Position numbers and translations under genes: made by a program. The notes beneath the pieces are model-generated. The model worked only from the letters and a program-made list of their open reading frames with translations, had not been told where the DNA came from and ran no database searches. Below, piece after piece: positions 7,636-10,616 of a DNA stretch of 10,616 nucleotides; position 1 is the first letter of the stretch, and each line of letters opens with the position of its first letter. Origin of the DNA: Maribacter sp. (lineage in GTDB: Bacteria; Bacteroidota; Bacteroidia; Flavobacteriales; Flavobacteriaceae); NCBI GenBank assembly GCA_003232155.1, contig QILY01000001.1:1-10616 (forward strand). Reading direction: 5' to 3'.

Positions 7636-7647
7636 AACATTATTTTT

Positions 7648-10616
7648 TTAAAATTGTACATTAAAACCAAAAATAATAGTCTGGTAATGAGGGTAAGTGC
7701 CGTAATCAACGCCCTGTACCACGCTGTTATTTCCCATATAATTAATTTCAGGATCAAATCCTGAATAACGTGTCAAAGTCAGCAAATTATTTCCTGTTGC
7801 ATAAACCCTGAAACCTTGTAAACGATTACGAAACCATTTTTTGGGAAAAGAATAATACAATGTAATACTCTTAATTCTTAGATAAGAACCGTCTTCTACA
7901 AAGCGAGAAGAATTATACACATTGTATGTACTCCCATTTGATACGGCACTAGGGACGCTGGTTACTTGTCCAGGACGTTCCCATCGTCTCAACACAGCAG
8001 TTGATTGATTTTTACTATCATACATTCCTTCAGTCACAATACGGGAGGCATTAAAAATTTGATTGCCTTTCGTACCTTGTATTAAAAACGAAAGTCCAAT
8101 GCCTTTGTATGAAATCGAACCATTCATACCAAAAATGAAGTTAGGTTGAGCATGCCCAATTACAGTACGATCCCCAGGATCAATTATGCCATTTTTATTT
8201 AAATCAGCATATATCATATTTCCTGTTTCTGGATCTACGCCCTTAGCAATATATCCATAAAAAGTACCTAATGAATAACCTGGAGCAACTCTTATCGCAT
8301 ATTGATTATTAGGAGTACGAGCATAGTAGTAGACTTTTGCCAACCCCAAATTCTTTATTTTATTTCGATTAAATGAAATATTTATACCTGCATTCCACGA
8401 CCAATTTTTATGATGTTTTACAGCGTTCAAGGAAAATTCCATGCCCCAGTTTTGCATCTTTCCATCATTGCGGGTAATGTAATTTACTGGAGCAGCACCT
8501 TGAGGTAATGGAACATTCATCAATAGTCCATCAGTATTTTTCAAATAAGCATCTATTGAAATACTCACTAAAGAATTTAAAAATGAAGCATCAATTCCAG
8601 CATCCATTTGTGTTGTAGTTTCCCATTTTAAGGAAGTGTTTTCAATTGTACTTTGGTAAATTGAAGGCCCTGAAAGGGGGTTTGTTGGTGTAACTCTTCC
8701 AAATGAGTACAATGCCTGCCAAGCATAATCGGGTAACCCATTTTGATTACCATTCTTACCAATACCCACACGAATCTTCAAATCATTTACGACAGATTTA
8801 ATAGCTTTCAGAAAAGGTTCTTCAGAAATCCTCCATGCAGCAGAAACTGCAGAGAACCCCCCCCATTTATTATTTAGTGCCAATTTAGAAGACCCATCAA
8901 AACGCATGCTAACATTAATCAAATATTTGTTATTATAATTATATATTAAACGACCAAAAAATGACGATGTAGCCCACTCACTGATTTGCGTACCTGCATC
9001 GGTAATTTGATTTGCAGCATTAAGTGTGCTTATATTTAATGTTTTAGGAAAATCTTTCCCGGAAATATAAGCATTATTCCAATGTGAAGATTGGATGCTT
9101 TGTCCAAGTAAAACAGTAAAAGTGCTTTTTTTTATAGTTTTATTATATGACAAAGTATTTTCTATTAACCAAACTGTGGTTGTTGAACGATCTGTTGAGC
9201 CAACTCCATTTTGAGATCTACCATAAGATGTGCGGTCGGTAAACTGATCATTTTGATACCCATTATAATCTAAACCAAAATTTATTTTATACTTGAAATC
9301 GTTAAGAAAATTAACTTTCGCATTAATATCAATCAACAACTTATTCTTTCGTGTGGTATTTTTTCTTGACAGATCTGCTAAAGGACTTTCCCAAGACGAT
9401 TGATATGGGTTTATTGCGTACTGCAAAGGGTGTTCTTTATCCCAAATACCGATAATTGGTGGTGTGTTAATCGCACTTAAAATAACTCCACCACGATCTG
9501 AACCAATATCTTGAATAATACCATTTGTAAGTGAATTGGCATAAGAAATGATAGAAGCCACTTTTAACCATTTGAATAATTGCATATTATTATTCATCAT
9601 AAAATTATAACGAGTGTAAACTGAGGGATGTATTACCCCTTTATCACTGAAATAACCTAAAGATAAAAAAGTCTTAATATACTTATTTCCAGTGCTAATT
9701 TGCACTTGATGATTTTGAGTAACCCCCGTCTTAAAAGTTTCTTTCATCCAGTTTGTGTTTGTTGTGATATTACTTGGCACCGCACCCTCTCCCAGAATTT
9801 CATTCATTAACGAACGATATTGTGGTGTATTTAAGGGCACAACTTTCATATTACCTGAAAAAGAAAGACCACCGTAACCATTATAGCTAACATTTATATG
9901 CCCAGCTTTCCCCTTCTTGGTAGTGATTATAATAACACCATTTGATGCTCTAGCACCATAAATTGCTGCTGCTGCTGCGCTTTTTAAAATCTGAATTGAT
10001 TGAATATCTTGTGGTGAAATACTACTCATATCCATCGTTGGTATTCCATCAATTACATACAGAGGATCATTCCCTGCTAAAACAGAGGTAGAACCTCTAA
10101 TTCTTACTGACACTCCTCCGCCAGGCGCCCCCGAAGGTGATATCACTTGTACACCAGAAGCCATGCCTTGTATGGCATCGCCTACATTAGTAAGTGGACG
10201 AAACGCAATATCTTCTGTCGAAACAGTGGATATTGCACTGGTCACATCTCTCTTTTGTACAGATCCATAACCGATTACAACCAACTCTTTTAAACCTATA
10301 CTTGTGGATATAAGATTTATATTAATGATTTTTTGATTCGCAATAGGAATTTCCTGAGATTTGAAGCCTACATAAGAAAAAACCAATGTTCCCGTTTTCG
10401 GAGCGGAAATGGAGTAGTGTCCATTTAAATCTGTTACCGTTCCTCTGGTAGTCCCTTTTAATAAAATACTGACTCCGGGAAGGGTACTTCCATTGGTGGC
10501 AGATTTTACTGTCCCCTGAATGATTATTTTCTCAGGCTGTGATTGTATTGCCGCTTTTCCGGAAGGAGATAAAATAATTTGCTTCCCCACAATAATGTAC
10601 TTCACATCAGACGCTT
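7648..10616 (-). CDS. SusC/RagA-family TonB-dependent glycan transporter, N-terminus cut by window edge
   Basis: The transport component of a SusCD complex, an outer-membrane 22-strand-type barrel importing oligosaccharides with TonB energy. The frame is open to 10616. The first possible start codon in the window is a GTG at 10605, but it lies inside sequence (ASDVKYIIVGKQIILSP) matching the end of an STN domain, so the true start and signal peptide are outside. Numbering from that GTG: STN tail to about 14, carboxypeptidase-like regulatory domain about 27-103 (PGVSILLKGTTRGTVTDLNG), a TonB-box-like ELVVIGYG (107-114), plug domain to about 235 (RIRGSTSVLAGNDPLYVIDG, YGARASNGVIII), then the barrel to residue 985, ending in Phe as outer-membrane barrels usually do. 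An STN domain in this family points to trans-envelope signalling through a FecR-like anti-sigma factor to an ECF sigma factor. No frameshift is seen. Confidence 0.96.
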   Translation of the reverse strand, partial: ASDVKYIIVGKQIILSPSGKAAIQSQPEKIIIQGTVKSATNGSTLPGVSILLKGTTRGTVTDLNGHYSISAPKTGTLVFSYVGFKSQEIPIANQKIININLISTSIGLKELVVIGYGSVQKRDVTSAISTVSTEDIAFRPLTNVGDAIQGMASGVQVISPSGAPGGGVSVRIRGSTSVLAGNDPLYVIDGIPTMDMSSISPQDIQSIQILKSAAAAAIYGARASNGVIIITTKKGKAGHINVSYNGYGGLSFSGNMKVVPLNTPQYRSLMNEILGEGAVPSNITTNTNWMKETFKTGVTQNHQVQISTGNKYIKTFLSLGYFSDKGVIHPSVYTRYNFMMNNNMQLFKWLKVASIISYANSLTNGIIQDIGSDRGGVILSAINTPPIIGIWDKEHPLQYAINPYQSSWESPLADLSRKNTTRKNKLLIDINAKVNFLNDFKYKINFGLDYNGYQNDQFTDRTSYGRSQNGVGSTDRSTTTVWLIENTLSYNKTIKKSTFTVLLGQSIQSSHWNNAYISGKDFPKTLNISTLNAANQITDAGTQISEWATSSFFGRLIYNYNNKYLINVSMRFDGSSKLALNNKWGGFSAVSAAWRISEEPFLKAIKSVVNDLKIRVGIGKNGNQNGLPDYAWQALYSFGRVTPTNPLSGPSIYQSTIENTSLKWETTTQMDAGIDASFLNSLVSISIDAYLKNTDGLLMNVPLPQGAAPVNYITRNDGKMQNWGMEFSLNAVKHHKNWSWNAGINISFNRNKIKNLGLAKVYYYARTPNNQYAIRVAPGYSLGTFYGYIAKGVDPETGNMIYADLNKNGIIDPGDRTVIGHAQPNFIFGMNGSISYKGIGLSFLIQGTKGNQIFNASRIVTEGMYDSKNQSTAVLRRWERPGQVTSVPSAVSNGSTYNVYNSSRFVEDGSYLRIKSITLYYSFPKKWFRNRLQGFRVYATGNNLLTLTRYSGFDPEINYMGNNSVVQGVDYGTYPHYQTIIFGFNVQF

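Noticed and set aside
10603..10605. GTG as the real SusC start codon
   Set aside because: A start here would leave a protein with no signal peptide. The upstream frame is open to the edge and the residues match the end of an STN domain, so the gene is truncated by the window.

Overview
The window is most of a polysaccharide utilization locus (PUL) from a Bacteroidota bacterium. The evidence is a SusC-like TonB-dependent transporter next to a SusD-like lipoprotein, lipoprotein signal peptides on four of the five proteins, AT-rich DNA, and short A-rich gaps in place of strong Shine-Dalgarno sites. I cannot name the genus. All five genes are on the minus strand, so transcription runs from high to low coordinates.

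Layout in transcription order: (1) SusC-like transporter, 10616 to 7648, cut by the window edge at its N-terminus. (2) SusD-like glycan-binding lipoprotein, 7635 to 6157, after a 12-nt gap. (3) SusE-position surface glycan-binding lipoprotein, 6138 to 4813, after an 18-nt gap. (4) A 182-nt spacer holding a good stem-loop just after gene 3 and a weak AT-rich dyad just before gene 4. (5) GH30 glycoside hydrolase lipoprotein, 4630 to 3179. (6) A 559-nt spacer holding the frameshifted remnant of an IS5-family transposase and two strong inverted repeats. (7) GH3 beta-glucosidase with a PA14 insert, 2619 to 22.

Gene content and order (SusC, SusD, binding protein, GH30, GH3) match from memory the characterised beta-1,6-glucan (pustulan-type) PUL of gut Bacteroides, in which a GH30 subfamily 3 endo-enzyme cuts the chain and a GH3 enzyme releases glucose. 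The inferred pathway is capture by the binding protein and SusD, cutting by GH30, import through SusC, and trimming of gluco-oligosaccharides by GH3. The substrate is an inference. It could be another beta-glucan.

The SusC reading frame stays open to the window edge and begins in what looks like the tail of an STN domain, which suggests control by an ECF sigma/anti-sigma pair outside the window. No CRISPR array, tRNA or rRNA was seen. No exact Bacteroides-type -7 element (TAnnTTTG) is present on the coding strand in either intergenic spacer.
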